Part shown: positions 21,758-36,215 of the stretch, piece by piece
Position numbering within the stretch: the first letter of the stretch is position 1
Layout of the letters: each line of letters opens with the position of its first letter
NCBI GenBank assembly: GCA_024734555.1
Contig: JANPWX010019140.1
Location: 562,290-626,289 of the forward strand
DNA length: 64,000 bases
Reading direction: 5' to 3'
Source: Trochalopteron elliotii
Taxonomy: Eukaryota > Chordata > Aves > Passeriformes > Leiothrichidae
Notes under the pieces: generated by a model
What the model was told of the DNA's origin: nothing
What the model saw: the letters and a program-made list of their open reading frames with translations, nothing else
Databases searched by the model: none
Position numbers and translations under genes: made by a program

Positions 21758-24700
21758 TCTGATAAAACTCTGAGAAAATTTGGTTTGATTTAGTGTATTA
21801 GTACACATTATGTCAACCCACTTGTTGGCTCAAGCCTGAGCCAGCTCTCGCTAGACCTACAGCCAGCTAGGTCCCTATGTCACCATGTCCAGGAAATTTA
21901 TCTTTCTTTAGAATGAAGAATATTACCTAGAAATAGCAGTGCTCTGGCTTTTGGCACTCAGAGAATAACTTTGCTGACTGTGTGGTATGCTGTATAAAGT
22001 AACCTTGAACTTTTATCAGAGCTGTGTAGAGCTTAAAGACACAAACATGGGAAAAGGACATCTCTCATGTTGCTCCAGAGACTCGCTGTATAAGATCTCA
22101 TATTTATCACAGGTAAGACTCACCATAGTTTTACTACAGGTGACCCTGCTTGCTTGTTGTTCCTACTGCAACCCCTTCCCAGGGAACACTGTAAGACACA
22201 CTATGCCAGCTGCACCCAATAAAAGCATCTTCCTTATAAGCAATCCTACTGGCATTTAAAAATAAAGTCACTTCTACTGGCTTGGAAATGCCAATATGCC
22301 TTCTGAGAAGACAGAAGGGAAAAATATTCATCTGGACTTTGTGCCGTTCTGATCGTATACAAAGGAGGGAGTGATCTGCTGACCCAGTGTTATGCTTCTC
22401 ACATGCTGTGTTTCAGCTGATGTTGAGCAGAGCTCTCACTCCACTGGGACTGCATGGCAGGCAGTTGGCCTTCCACACCATTCAGGGAAGGGTGTCACTT
22501 GCTCTTGGTGAACTGGCACAGTCACATTGCAGGAGGTAACAGCCAGCTTGCATTGTCTACCATCCTCATTGCCTTGGAGACAAATTCAGGTGGTACACGG
22601 GACAGCAGTGGAGAGGAAAGGCTGAAAGTCTTGGCTATTCTGTGCTGCACTTCCTTTGGAAGGTGAAATTAAATATATGCACAGCAACACATGTGCTCAA
22701 TGGCAGTTGTGGTTTATATCATATGCAATAGACAGAATCTTCTAAGGAAAAGAGCTACTATAAGATTTCTATGAAACACCCAATATACTTAACTCCAAGT
22801 ATTCATAAATTTATTTCACTTAAAAAGCAAACAATAGTACATTTATGGGCTGTCATGTAGTTAACTTTTATTCTGAACTTTTGGAGTGCATGTAGTTTGA
22901 GCTCTCAGTCTTGTAACAGAAAGAGCTGGAACCACTTAAACAAACAAACCTAGATTTTGTCATGATCACCTGACTACAGATGTGTATTAAGAAAAATCCC
23001 AACTAAAGTATATCAGCCTAGAGCCCTCCATTAATCAATGCTGCCTACCCTGTCACACTGTCTATATATAGTAGATGTCTCTGCCAAAATTGCACTCTAA
23101 ACACTTGCAAAGTGCAATGTACTATAAGCATGGCCCTGTCAGTGCCGTTTCTACTCTCCACTTGTTATTAGTGGAGAACGTTTTTGTTTAAGTTTGAAAA
23201 TAAATTAAGTGATTCTCCTGTTCCCTGATGACTCCTCTGTATGCTAGGACCCACTGGAGGACCAAAGAGAGAAGTTTCATAACAGCTTAAGGAGTCTGAA
23301 CAGCAACAGAATAAAGAGCAACAAAATCTGCATCCGAAAACCTAATATTCTTTTTGACATATCTATTTAAAGATTATATCAACCCCTCTGAATTTCTGAA
23401 GGCTAAGGAGTGGCGAAAATTTCAAATTCAATTTTCTGCACTGTGATAGATAAACTCCTTTACAACGACAGCCCCAATGAAGTCAGTTATCGCATTTGAC
23501 ATCTACTGCATTTCTTCAATTAACTTTCTGTGCTAATAGTTGAAAGAGAACAATTACCAGTGCCCTTTAGAAGCACAAAAAGAAATGGATGTAATATAGC
23601 AATTATTATACAAGATATCTTTTCTCTTACAAATGAAATGTGAATGAAAAAAACCCTGAACCATTAACCTGTATTGACCTGCCAAATTATCAATCCAATC
23701 AGACAAAACCACACAGCCTTAGAATATTAATAAAATTTTCCTGTGAAGTTTTATACCAAAAGGCTTTGGACAAATTGCTGGTAGAAGAGTTTTCAGAAAC
23801 ACCACAGACTTCACAGAAAACCAAGTAGGTGGATTTTAACTAATTTCCAGATTCTAGCTGCTTTTGTGCTTAGGACAAATGGGGAGAAGCTCAGGAAGCT
23901 TTGTTGGATACAACCTGACCCTGTGCCTGATGTGATCTTGATTCGCTAAAGGCAGTTAACATCAGGGAATTTTCTGTGAGATTGTTGTTTGTGATTGCCT
24001 CCTGAAATAATTATACAGAAACAGAATTCAGACCTGCACTTACCAGAGTAACATTTTTAGAGTTGAACATGAAAGGCCTCATCCTAACTTCTAAATTTAC
24101 TTCCCCTCCTACTGAAATTATCTTGTTGTCCATAAAGTCAATTCATGAGAGAAGAACAGTTTCAGACACCATAAATCAACTAATCCAGAGGCTATGCACA
24201 CAGGCAGTCTGGTTTGCAATCCACTCATGTTTGCAAACGTGTCTCAATATATCTATCCATCAAGGGGTATAGAGGGAATGCTACAGGAGACAGCAGCAAT
24301 GCTTCAGGGATCACTTTAAAATATGTGACTCCAAGACAAGGTCCATCAACTTCATACTTTCAGAGCAATGTAAATACTCAAATCTCTCTCTTAATGTTTT
24401 GGAGGTTTGAATTTTTGTCTGTAAACACATATTGACCATTTTCGACACTCTGAAATGCTCCATTATTGTCTTTGAGGTTATTCTACACACACTCCTACAA
24501 ACCCAACTCAACTACAGAAAGGAGTCCTGTTCACTACAAACTATCAATAAATTTGAGAGTAGTTAATTTCTACCTTTGAGCTTTCTAGTCATGAGCATGT
24601 TTTCACTATCAGTAACTCCAAAAAGTCTCAGAAATTCTTTAGCAGTGAGCCAGATCTGAGGCTCACATCTCCTATACCTCCCACCCACCTCCTGCATCAG

Positions 24701-26899
24701 CACCAGCTTCTCTCAGCCAGCTTAGTTCAGCTCTCAGCTGCAAAATATCTTGATTGCTGTGAGATTTCTGTATTTCCCCATAGGTTTTCTTCTCCTTCCG
24801 CAAGAAACTGGGAGATTCAAAGGCTAGTGTTTAAGAAGGGATATACAGCCACTTCCAGGTTCAGTGTAATTACTGGCGCAAAAATGCCATTGTACCTTAG
24901 TGGAAAAGAGAGAGAGATCCAGTATCAGGGCAGAAAACTATCCTGGCTGGTGGCAACTGAGTTGTTGACCACAATCTGTAGCTCTTCACTTTCCTTGTTG
25001 CTTAGCTACTTGAGAAACAGCTTTGCTTTTATTAGGCAGCTAAGAGTGGTCAGGTTTTCTTGGGGTAGAGCCAGTGATCTATGTGCAGCTAAGAAGCAAA
25101 GGACAAAGAGTAGTATTCCCTTAACCTGGGATTCACTGAGCCAAAATGTGACAGAGCCAAAATGTACTGAATCTCTGGTTATGATGCAAGGCTTGACTAT
25201 TGGCTCAGTTTTCTGTTCAGGCCTGGGTAGAACTCAGTCCTCCTAATACTTGTTTTTCATCTTTCTGTAGGTTTCTAGAATGTGTTCTGAGGGTCCAAAG
25301 CAAAAAAGCTGAATTTTCTGCCTTCCTAGATTTTTTTTCCCCATTACTCTTTCCTTATTTGATTGTAGGCTTTGTAGCAGGACCTACCTTTTTCTCATGA
25401 GTGAAAAAAAGACTGTTCCTGAATTACAGGAAAGAACATTGAAAATAAATCAGTAAATCAATAACGATAAAATACCTCAGTGTCGTTCACACCAGAGCAA
25501 AATAAAATGTCTGGAATGCTGAATAAAAATCTACTTCTGTTATAGGACATTGGAGATATATCCTAGCATTTTGGTATGAGTACTTCTGTACTTTATGAGT
25601 TAAAATGAATAGCTCCTTTCTGGAGTCTCCAAATACGACAAACTTAAAGACTGGTGCCTATGAAAAATCCCTTGAGATTTAAAAGAGCTTAAAGAGGTCA
25701 TCCTTTTAAGTTTTGGTTTTTTTCCCCAGGCATTTTGAAAGTTTTAGTTTTATGTTTTTTGGGGTTGGAGTGGGTACAGAGGTAGAGAAAGCTTTGGCAC
25801 ATGGAGGACATCAGTCTTCCAAGAAGTTTCTCCAGAAATATTTTCTCCATTTCCCCTTAGGAAAGGCCTGCCAGTCACATAAGATCAGCAGATCTTTTAC
25901 CCAGCATCTCAGTGCCACAAATACTTTTCTCTCCTTGGGGTTAGCATAGCTCAGCACACATTATTATAAAATATCTATAAAGTGTTGACAATAAAAGCTT
26001 TTTGATCAATTAATTAAAAAAGATCAATTAGTCTGATCACAGTCTCCAAGAGTTCTAGTCTTGATGCTTGTATCTGTCATAACCATACAGAGACAGGGAA
26101 ATAAAGTAGGGAGGTGTTCTCTGAAGCAGACACAGAAAGTAAGTATTTCAGTTCCACTGGCTCTCAATGACATTTGGAGATGTAACTGTATTTTACACCT
26201 CTGGAAATCTGATTTTACATCTGTCTCTTCCTGTTTTGAAGAGAGACATGATAAGTATTTTCTAATTTCCATGTCTTTTACTTCATTTTAAGATTAGAAT
26301 TAAAATAGCTGCCCTTCCTTTTCAACACTGCAAAAAGAAATGTCTTTCTTTTCCCTTCACAGTTTTTGGGTTTTTTTCAGATCACCCAGGGCACCTCAAT
26401 GCTACTGCAAAATAAGTATCTTTTGGTGACTTCTTTAAAGAAACTATATATGGCACCAAGCTTCCAGATAACATTTCAAAATAGGGGCAGACCACGGCAG
26501 AAAGTGAATTTTTTACTAGACAGGTACTATATAATTTTAACTTGCAGTTCAAACTGCTTAGGAGACACAGTCCATGGTGACAGCACTATTAGAGCTCACC
26601 CTTGCTCTCAGCTGGAAGTAACAAGGTAGGCAGAAAAAATGAAGGCGATAAGGTCTGTGGTCTGTGTCTGTCATTTAAACAGTGGAGTCATGCCTAATGA
26701 ACTTCCTTGTGAAACTTTAAAAATCAATGGTCATTTTATATTCATTCATTTGCAATATAAAACTATTAAAAGAATTTTTGGGCTAACACATCCATACTTT
26801 TGCTGCCAACTTATCAAAACATGCTTAATTTGGATAGTATGAACAAGAAGTACAGGTTTATTTTAAAAAGATTCAATAGCCAACAAGGTAAAACAAATG
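21758..26899. other. Unassigned non-coding DNA
   Basis: No mobile element, exon or RNA gene recognised. The plus-strand frame of 139 codons at 24827-25246 has no recognisable domain. The interval 23380-23560 is free of visible repeats and has several scattered CpGs, so it is a modest candidate for conserved sequence. Confidence 0.5.
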
Positions 26900-27070
26900 C
26901 ATACTCTAAAACAATATTTTTACATTACTGATCTAATGACAGAGAGTACCATGCTGCTCAGCAGTTCCGCTCATTGCCTGAAGCTTTATTCTCACGCAGT
27001 CCAATTGACATCTGCTTGTGTAATATGATGCTGATTGGTGTGAAGAGAGTACAGAATGAGATATTTCCTA
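26900..27070. promoter_or_regulatory. Candidate conserved non-coding element
   Basis: A repeat-free stretch with two CpGs (at 26968 and 26995) and a dense mix of motifs typical of vertebrate developmental enhancers: CAATTGAC, the E-box CATCTG, CTGATTGG and TAATTA-like words. No comparative data are available to me, so this is only a suggestion from texture. It could equally be ordinary unique DNA. Confidence 0.2.
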
Positions 27071-27360
27071 ATTAAGATACATGAGAAGGAGACATGGAGA
27101 ACTTTTCCCTCCTGACACTCATTTTCAGTGTCTCAGGTTCTGTGCCACTGGGCACAAATCTATTAGCAGCTCAGCAGTGATGTGGCTGTCCAGCCCCAAG
27201 GACTGTACTTCTCTTCCTAGGAGATCTTCATTCTGGGAATTCAATTTGTCAGATATTACAGAGAAAACATTCTAAGCCCTCACTATTTGTCAGATATACA
27301 ACTTAATTCTCTGTTAGTACTTGGCTGTGCACTTCTTACCTTCCCTGCTGCCATTTCGTT
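27071..27360. other. Unassigned non-coding DNA
   Basis: Nothing recognised. Confidence 0.5.
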
Positions 27361-27403
27361 GTTTTTGGTGTTTTGTTTTGTTTTGGGTTTGGTTTTTTTT
27401 TTC
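27361..27403 (+). repeat. GT-rich low-complexity tract
   Basis: TTTTG units and GGGTTTGG followed by T11. Same type as the other GT-rich tracts in this window. Confidence 0.8.
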
Positions 27404-30194
27404 GTGTCAGTTTTACATAATCTGTCATGGGAGCTTTGAGGTTTTTACATCAATTAGGAATTCTGCTTCTCAATTGAATTAAGTGCTTCCTAGCAGAGAT
27501 TTCCTCATTATTTCATTTTAAAAAGCCTTATTATCTTGGCAACTTTCACCACTCAAGTGTCCATAAGAAATTATACAACCATTTAAACAAGATTCCCTGC
27601 TTATCTCAGATGTAAACAACCATGATTCATTACATTTTAGATAAACACTGCTAATTCAAACCAAGTTTTTGTTGGATCCATACACAACATATCTTTTACA
27701 GCAACAAACAACTACAGCATTTCTTTTATTCACAGATACTAGCCAGCACAATTTGGCTTTATCATGGTTACCAAGACTTTGTAGGTTTTTATTTCACTTC
27801 TCCAAAATGCAGCTGAGGAGGTTAGAAACAGCCTCCATCCTTTGCAGCCTTTCTTCATGGCGAGGAAAGAGCATTTCTATGCCTTCAACAATACCTCCCC
27901 TTTTTCACCACATCTTGGTCTGCTCCCCATCACTGCCCTTGGAAGAACTGCTAACTCCTCTCTGCCATGAAGAAAGTCACTTTGCAGTGGGCTGGGAACC
28001 AGGAAATTTATTGCTTTACTGCTCAATTATATGCTACAGTGGATATGTCAAAGGAAGTACCCAAGTATTTAGAAATTTACTTTGACTCATCTCTTAGCTA
28101 GTCAACTAAAAGCTAATACTAAAAAAGACAGTCTTTTGTTTCCCTCCCCATCAGCAATCTTGACAACCTCTACGGTTGCTTCTTGTCTATTTCTGTGGAA
28201 AAAAAAAAAAAAGAAAATCTTGGGGATTGCAAAGGAGTAAGTTTTGGGTTGTTTTTGTGTAAAGAAGATCAGATCCATGCATGCATCCAGTGACACTGGA
28301 CACTATTGCAATTGTTTAAAATCTAAAAGTGCTTCAGAAAACTAAAAAACCAAATATTATCTTGTTCACAAGAAATAATAATTCAAGGTAATTTTCCTAC
28401 ACTAGTGAAAATCCCAAGGACAGAGAGTGTACCATAGGGTTTACTCTAAAATTTTGCATTGGCCATTTAAAGCAATTTTAGATTGCCTTGTCACAACATT
28501 TTTTCTGACAGAGACAAACTAATCTTTCTGGATAAAAGAATAAAAGCAGGAAGAACTTATCCAGTTCTTCACACAAAAATTAAGCTATGTATCTTCAGAG
28601 TGCATATTTGTCAAGTTCAAAGCTTTCATTCCTTTAATTATAGTCAGAAATGCTACTGGAAACAAGCAAAACACAATAGTGTTTTCCTGTGATTTTTTTT
28701 TTAATCCAGTTCTTAGAGCAAAGTGGCCACAATTACCATTAGAGTTCTTAAAAAGAGATAAACCAAATTAACAGTCTACTGTCATGAAAAAGCTAAACCC
28801 CTGCTCTCTGGTCAGGAAAAGCTCTAGACAAAGCCAAACTCTGTATTTGGGATACATTTTACTGTACTCACAGAATAGAGACTAACACAGAAATTCAGTA
28901 AGATACCACAAAAATACAAGTTTAACAGGCTGTGTGTGGAAATTACAAACTGCACCTGTGCTTAAATCTCATTGCTCCCTTTGGATGCAGGAGCAGAGGA
29001 TATGGTCTCAAGAAGAAAGCTTTTCTTCCCCAAATAGAAAAATGCATGTTGGTCAGTTCTGTGGGTGGGGAACCTGCCTGCAGTTTAATCTGTGAGGCAT
29101 AAGGCTGATGAGGTCCCATGTTGCTCATGTTCTATCCAGTACAGCCTCTAAATTTGTGAATTTTTGCCATTGAAGGGGGAAAATCCCACAAAACAACAGA
29201 GAAGGGCAGTGTTCATGAAATGTCAATAGAAAGAAAAGAAAATATTTTCTGTGTAAACTGCTTGATGGGTTGAGAGCCTGGGGTAGAAGCACAAACTGGT
29301 GAGGAGTTATAGCATCCATGTCCTTTACTCTTGTCTATTCAGCATAAATTAAGCTGCCTTGACTAGTTGTTGAAATTTTCTTAAATGAAAAATAATCTAT
29401 AGTATATCTTTAAACCAGAGAAATTTTAGTTTCGGTTAATTTTATAGGTGCTATAGTCTCAGGAAAACTGAATATTCCAGTTAACATAGTTTACCATATT
29501 TTTTTTATACTTAGGAAGAGAAAGTATCAAATACAAAGACCAAATATAAAATGCAAGCTCAGAGGGTAAAAATGAAGTGTGACTATTAGTCTGTAATTCT
29601 TGGGGAAAGGCTAAGGAGGAAAGGTTATTGTGAGACTTGTAAATAAATCATGTTTAATAAAACAAGGCTATAACCTCAGGTCCATAAATTATCAGTAAAC
29701 CTATTCCTTCAGCCTGGATCATCTCTCTGAGAGAAAAAACAGATAAATATTCATAGCATTGGTTATGAAATTCTTGCAGAAGCAAATTAAGCAAGTTGGC
29801 AATTGACTTGCTGTTCTTAGTAATGCATTTGCTCCAGGGAACAGCTGGGCTAATCCAATACTCAATTGATTAATATATTAGCAGCTGCCAAATGTGTTTT
29901 CTCAAGGCACTGGGACTTTCTCTATGTGTACCAAGTCTGGAAGGGACATGTGCACAGCCTTGGAATCTCAGCTTCAGTAATGAGAGGAAATGCCTGGGAA
30001 AAAACCCCATCTTTTTTCTCATCTGCTTCTGAAGATTTCACATGTCCACTTGTGATTTTGAGAATTCACTTGTGTAAATTTGACACCTGTAATAAATACA
30101 TGGTTGCATTTACATATCTGGATATGCATTTGGCTTTTCTTAGCCAATAAAGCTATTAATTTATCCACTTATTGTGTTTAGTAATCATTAAATG

Positions 30195-30220
30195 GACACA
30201 CATTTTAGACACACATTTTA
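30195..30220 (+). repeat. 13-bp tandem duplication
   Basis: GACACACATTTTA twice in a row without mismatch. This looks like a small local duplication, probably by replication slippage. Confidence 0.9.
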
Positions 30221-31821
30221 AATGAAAAACCATCCTTTAAGGATAAACCTTAGTGCGATACTGTTATATCCAATCATGCTTTGTGTAATAGTAATTTACT
30301 TCATGTTTTCATAAAAAATTAGACTATCTTATAATTACAGACTTGAAAAGTAATAAATAAAATTAACTAATTGATTAATTAAGTAAATAAGTGTGTCATT
30401 TTTATAGGAACATCTGCCTGGGTTAACATTCTATGTAGCTGAAAAATCTTAAAACCAAGCTAGACTCCACAAGAAGAATAGTTTTCAATAGTGATTCTCC
30501 TCTCTAATCTCCCTTTTAAGTATGTTAAAAAATAAGATAATGAATTTACTTTCCAAATCTAATTTTTTAGTTTAAACAAATCAAAAGTGTAGATGGCAAC
30601 CTTTCCTCTTACCTAGTTATGGCCCTTTTTATATGCTATATTTATGGAAATTTTATATAGTTAACTATTTTTAAAAAATTCCAAACCAGACAGATTTTTC
30701 CTGGCTGTGGTCTTTGTTCAAAAGACACCATGCAGTGGAAGGAAAATGGATAAAATTACATTCCTACAACATTACCACCTTCCCTATGACACCAGCCTAA
30801 AAATCCCCTTGAATATTTTGACACAATTTTTCCTTTTATTTGGGATTTTCCACCCACTGTCCCAGTGCACTAGCTAGTTTATACATCTAAACATCTGTGT
30901 TTTTATTTTTTTTCCAACACTATATTGTAAATAAATTATTTACTGAGCTAAATAGCCAAATGTTATGTTTCAAAATGATTATACAATATCTGAATGATAG
31001 GTCTGATTTCGCTTTTTCTCAAAATGCAATGTTTGCAGTCATTCAAAAATAATCATTAGCCATTTGGAAAAAGCAGAGTCAATGCATACACTGCTGCTTT
31101 CCCACTCAGTACTCTAAAAAGTCTATCTCTAGAGTTCTGCAGTTTGCACTCCTTAAATCTGAAAGAAAAAAATCCCCAAATCCACAACATCCTGCATTGA
31201 GACGAAGATAAACTCTATGACATACATCGGACAACAGTGAATGATGGAATTATGAATACTTTGGGAATTGTTGACACAAGTTCACCTCTGATGGCAGGAA
31301 AACAAAAGAAAGGTAGAAACTTAAACAACAGTCTTTCTTTTATCAGACTTTCATTGTTAATATTTGATTTTAGACTCCATCTACTAAGAAACTTTCACAT
31401 GTGTTTCCTTTTCCTTATCTTGGACTGTGAACTCCTGAATGCATTTGAAAACCAAGAAGTCATCTCCCAACAGAGGGAGAGAGGACAAGTCACCACCTGG
31501 AAGAAAGAGCTGGCTTGGGTCCATGTAAGAAAAGGCCTTGCATAAGGTGCTTAAACACTGAGTGTACAAGCCCAGGCACAGCTTCACAATCCTCACCTGC
31601 CCTCTATAGTTTGTAAGGAGATTTCACACTGCAGTAGACTGAGCTTTACAAGACGAGAATTTGCAAGGAAATTTGAATGACTGCAAAGAGACTGTTGCCA
31701 TTTGAAGCAGAAATGCATCACCTCCTACAGCTCAGTTTTTAAACAAATGCCTATTTTATATGCCAATGCAAATGATATTTTCATGCAAGAAAAATTAGTG
31801 ACAAAATTTGGCAGATTAATT

Positions 31822-31875
31822 TTTGATATGCAAAATGGGCCACTGGGTATTTTGATATGTGCATGGGCCACTGGG
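31822..31875 (+). repeat. About 27-bp tandem duplication
   Basis: Two copies of a segment that begins TTTGATATG and ends ATGGGCCACTGGG; the second copy differs by a small deletion and a substitution. A local duplication that has since diverged a little. Confidence 0.88.
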
Positions 31876-34800
31876 AGGTATATTACTTCCTATGAATAAA
31901 GAAGAGCAGTTCTAAGAATCTAAGAAAGAAAATAAGCTTTATAATTAATTTCAAGCCTGAGTTTGGTTCACAGGAGGTATGTTGCAAAGTCATGTGAACA
32001 TTATTTGCCTCACTACAAATCTTTCCTATGGTAAGTTGTGCATAGAAGGATCTACATGAGTCAGGTAATTTTTTCTTAATGAATATTAAAAGTTCAGCTT
32101 GATCCCATTCATTTCCACTGTTAGTGAAACCTTTAGGCTTTCTGTGCTCTTTTGGTCTGTGTTAAGTATTATTTACTATTGGCATATCTGACGGCATCTG
32201 TGTGCTTTCTGTAGGCCACTTCTGAGTTTTCATGTGGTTATGACATTTTTCAGCATATGAGTCACTGCAAGAAGGACAGTGTGTGCACTGGAGTCAAATC
32301 AGGAAAGGACAGCTGCAACTGATACGAGAGGAAGATACCAATTCTCATGACACTAAATGAACTAATATGGGGACTGTTCAGTTAATTACATCAAGATAAA
32401 CAGAAAAGAGACAACATATGCAACGATTAGGCATTAGGCATGTTCATCAGTCACCATTCAATTTCTCTGAAAATAGGGTTACCATGGCTCTGTCTGGAAT
32501 TTCCAAGGCATTCAGGAAGCTGGGGCCCATCAGGAAGGCTCTACATATGCAAACAGGTTCAGTGCTTGAATTGCACGGTCAACATTGGCTGGAAATACCC
32601 GACTTACTCCAATTTTAGGTAAGCTGAATCACCATTTATCAATATATGAAGGACAAGAGCAGATATTTGTCAGCTATGGAAATATTGCTCTGACACAGCC
32701 CGTGTGCATTTCAGTACTTAAGTGAAAACTTCAAAATCATAGGGGGGTAAAGGTCTTGGGAAACTCAGACATATAATAACACTACTTGGGAAAAATAGTA
32801 ATCCTGTGTGAAGGAAGCAGTGTTGCAGAGAAGAGTGTACAGAACACTTTCCCCTTTTCAAACATACATGATTATTCTGCTGCAACACAAGTCATTAAGA
32901 TGTAACTATCTGGGTCAGCCGGAGGTGACAGCACACACAGAGCCTTGCTTGTCCGTGCTGATTACCTGGTAGTGATTTTTGTTCTCTCCAAGGCACAGCC
33001 TGAAAGATTTTCTAATTACATCTCACCTTAAGGACTGCTTCCAAGGCCGCATGGAGAATGTGAGATTGGCTCCCTCTACCACACTGTCCACACCTTCAAC
33101 TCTCTCTAGGAAGAATCTGACCCCCCAGAGCTCCCCTGGCTTCTTATACCACAGCCCAGTTGCTAATCATGGGAGGTCATTTTCTGTGCCATACCTGAAG
33201 CACAGTACTCATACTGTCAGACAGTTTGAACTGTAAAAGCACATATTAAATAATACTTTTGGCCTGCAAAGCTGCAACACAGTGTCCAGAATAGATCCAG
33301 AGCCTCTGTTACTTGGCCAAGCAGAAGGTGTTTCCCTAAAAAGTGCGAACACATACATGGCAGTTGCACCACTTGGCCTCACACCAAGGGACTGTTTGCC
33401 CTTTATTCAGCAGGATCCTTTGGACAGAAATGTGCACTTTCATACATTTAGAGGTCACCTACACCAGCACACTAATTCTGAACAAAATATTGACCAGCTT
33501 ATATCCATAAATTCTTTCTAATCCAAACATATCTGATCCAAACATGTGCCTCTTTCCATTCTAGAAACTGCATGAACTATCCTGCACATACTATGCCAAC
33601 AGTATAATTCCAGGCATCATTTTGGTGTCAAGAATAACATTACTGTGGTGCTCGTGCCCTGACCCTGTGGATCTTCCCCTGTAGCCTATGAGGGTATTTA
33701 TAAGCCATATACAGGTGTTCTGCTTGGGAGAAGCCAGGAAATCCTGTGTTCTCTGTCATTTCTATTCTATGTGCAGGCAGATGTGGGTGTGCAAATTGAG
33801 TAAGAAAGAAATTTCATTGAGTGTTTACCTCTGCCAGCAATGGGACGTATGAGATATACTTGTCATGTTGTCAAATTGCAGCTTTATTCAGCCAATCAAC
33901 ACTCACAATATTTGGGGACATTACAATTGAAAAACCATATGGAAAATGTTGATTTTCACTTGCTTGTTTGTTAATTTTTCATTGAATATCTAATAACTAA
34001 TATAATCTGTTCAGTAGAGTGCCACACAGATTATACCATGTGACTAAACCAAACCTTCTCGAAATCTAGGATATTTTTCAAAGCACAACAGAAAATAAGT
34101 ATACCACTGAAAATTGTGTGCAGATTCTGAACACTGAAAAATCAATTTAAATCACATTAGCCAAATGCAATGGAGAAAATCCAAGAACATAGAAAACTCA
34201 GTATCCTGTTTCAATGTTTGTAAGTATCCCAGCATATTTTAAAGACATTTTAACTGCAACACCATTAAGAAATTAAGCAGTTTTAAAATTTGAGATAGAG
34301 GCATAGGGCAAACAATGGCCCATAGAAAAATATATAGTATATATTTTTTGGTATTTTGCAAGAAAATAATTAAAATTTAGTAAATCAACTGAACTTACTA
34401 TTTAACACTTATAAAAAACTTCATGTGAATTATATTTGTGTTACAGAAATATACAATCTCTCTTCATCAACATACCATATATCACCAGTCATCATAACAA
34501 TCATGTGAATTTTCAATCTCTATCTGTTATAAATACTGCTGTTTTGGTGATGTACTTGGGTCATTTCACTTTAGGCCATCCAGCTGACAGTAATTTCCAT
34601 AAACTCTATGCCTAATTATTTTAAGCATTACTTCTAGAACTGAAGTTTTTATATATTCTTCCCTACATTTTTCGCAGAACAACTGCTACAAATTTATGCC
34701 ATTGCATTGCATAAAACAAAAAATCTGTCCTGATCTTGGTAAACTTCTGCAAAGAGTAATTTCTTATGCAGACTTAATCACAGTGCAACCATCTAAATTT

Positions 34801-36150
34801 AAGTTTTTTTCATTTTATAGCAGATTAAGTACAGGTAGTGTTAGCCTAGATGATAATGATTAATTATTCAGGTTATGGATGATGTGAGAGATTTAGAAAG
34901 TGTCCTCCATAATATTATTCACCTGTGTTTTATAAATAAATGTACATGAATTATCATTATAGAAAGGGATCTGATGATATTCATTTGCCATGTGTATTTT
35001 AGTTCTCAAATAACTTGCTTTTGAACATGCCATTCCACCTTAAAAAGCCTTTGGAAGTAGAACTAATGTACAGTTTTGTCTTTTCTACCATACTTTTCCC
35101 TATTTCATAATTTTAAATGTCCAGTTTTGTCAGCCATATTCAGAACCAGACATGTTCCAGTTCAAAATCACATGATTTTTTTGAGTCATTTTTATTAAAA
35201 ATAACCTCATTTGTCTGAGACTAAACACAGGAAAAGATTTCAATCATTTGTGATTGGGAATGAAAGCAACATATCTGCTCTTTTTTTTTTGTTTTTGCTC
35301 TGGGGGACCCAGAACAAAAATCCAGAAAAACAGATTCAGAAAAATGATCATCCCCTGCTCTCTATACACATATTCTTGACAGCTGGAGAATGAGAGATCT
35401 GTGTTTAAAAGTTCATGTAACATGTGAACTAGAGAAAAATTACCAACAACTTTATTCTTCACCACCTTTTGCAATGGGAGATTTGCTTCCCACAGAGGAA
35501 GGACAGGGATAGATAATTGGCTGGAGGAGTAATTATCTCACTCTTAACAGGGGTGAGACATTCAAAAACTCAGATCCACTCCCTCCACATATGATAAAGG
35601 AAACACTAATTACATGAATGGATTAATTAAAAAAGAGAATCCCTTCTATTTTCTAGAATCCCTATTTACTAAATAAACACCAATGGGAAGGACTAAACAA
35701 TGTTATACCTTTACTATTTTACTGAGGAACAGCTGTGTTTTCCTAATGCCACTTATTTACTTCATATCCCCTCACCTCTTGAATTCTTCAGAATTAATCT
35801 CTATTTTCTAAGGTACTTTTACTGTAACAGTATTGTGGCATGCCCTCATGTACTCTCTGGATAGGGGGTGCATACTGTGGGGCCTGACCTGGTCCAAATC
35901 TTGCCTCTGCCTGCAGTGGCTCATACCAGCATTCCAGACTTAGAGGATATAGCCTCTATGAAATGTGAATTGTCTCTTAATTGACTTCCCAGTCCCTACT
36001 TGAATTAGTTCTCATCCTAGTAATAACAAAACCACTAATTGATAAAAGAAGATCCTCTTAAGCAATCTCATAATTTTTCATGAGGGGCAAGTCACTACTT
36101 TCCTACCACAATTACAAAGTTTCATCTATTTTTAAGAAAACACATATAAG

Positions 36151-36215
36151 GTTGGGGGTTTGGAGTTTAGCGGGTTTTTTCTCTGTTTGGGGATTTTTTT
36201 TTTTGGTTTGTTTGC
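36151..36215 (+). repeat. GT-rich low-complexity tract
   Basis: GTTGGGGGTTTGG, GGGTTTTTT and TTTGGTTTG units. One of several such tracts; the G runs could support a weak quadruplex. Confidence 0.75.

Larger units (their letters stand above)
27404..36150. other. Unassigned non-coding DNA
   Basis: Very AT-rich unique sequence. Small features only: an A13 run near 28199, a 13-bp tandem pair at 30195-30220 and a duplicated segment at 31822-31875. The stretch 27440-27660 contains forkhead-like GTAAACAA and ATAAACAC words and is repeat-free. The minus-strand frame around 28102-28296 and other short frames show nothing known. Confidence 0.5.
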
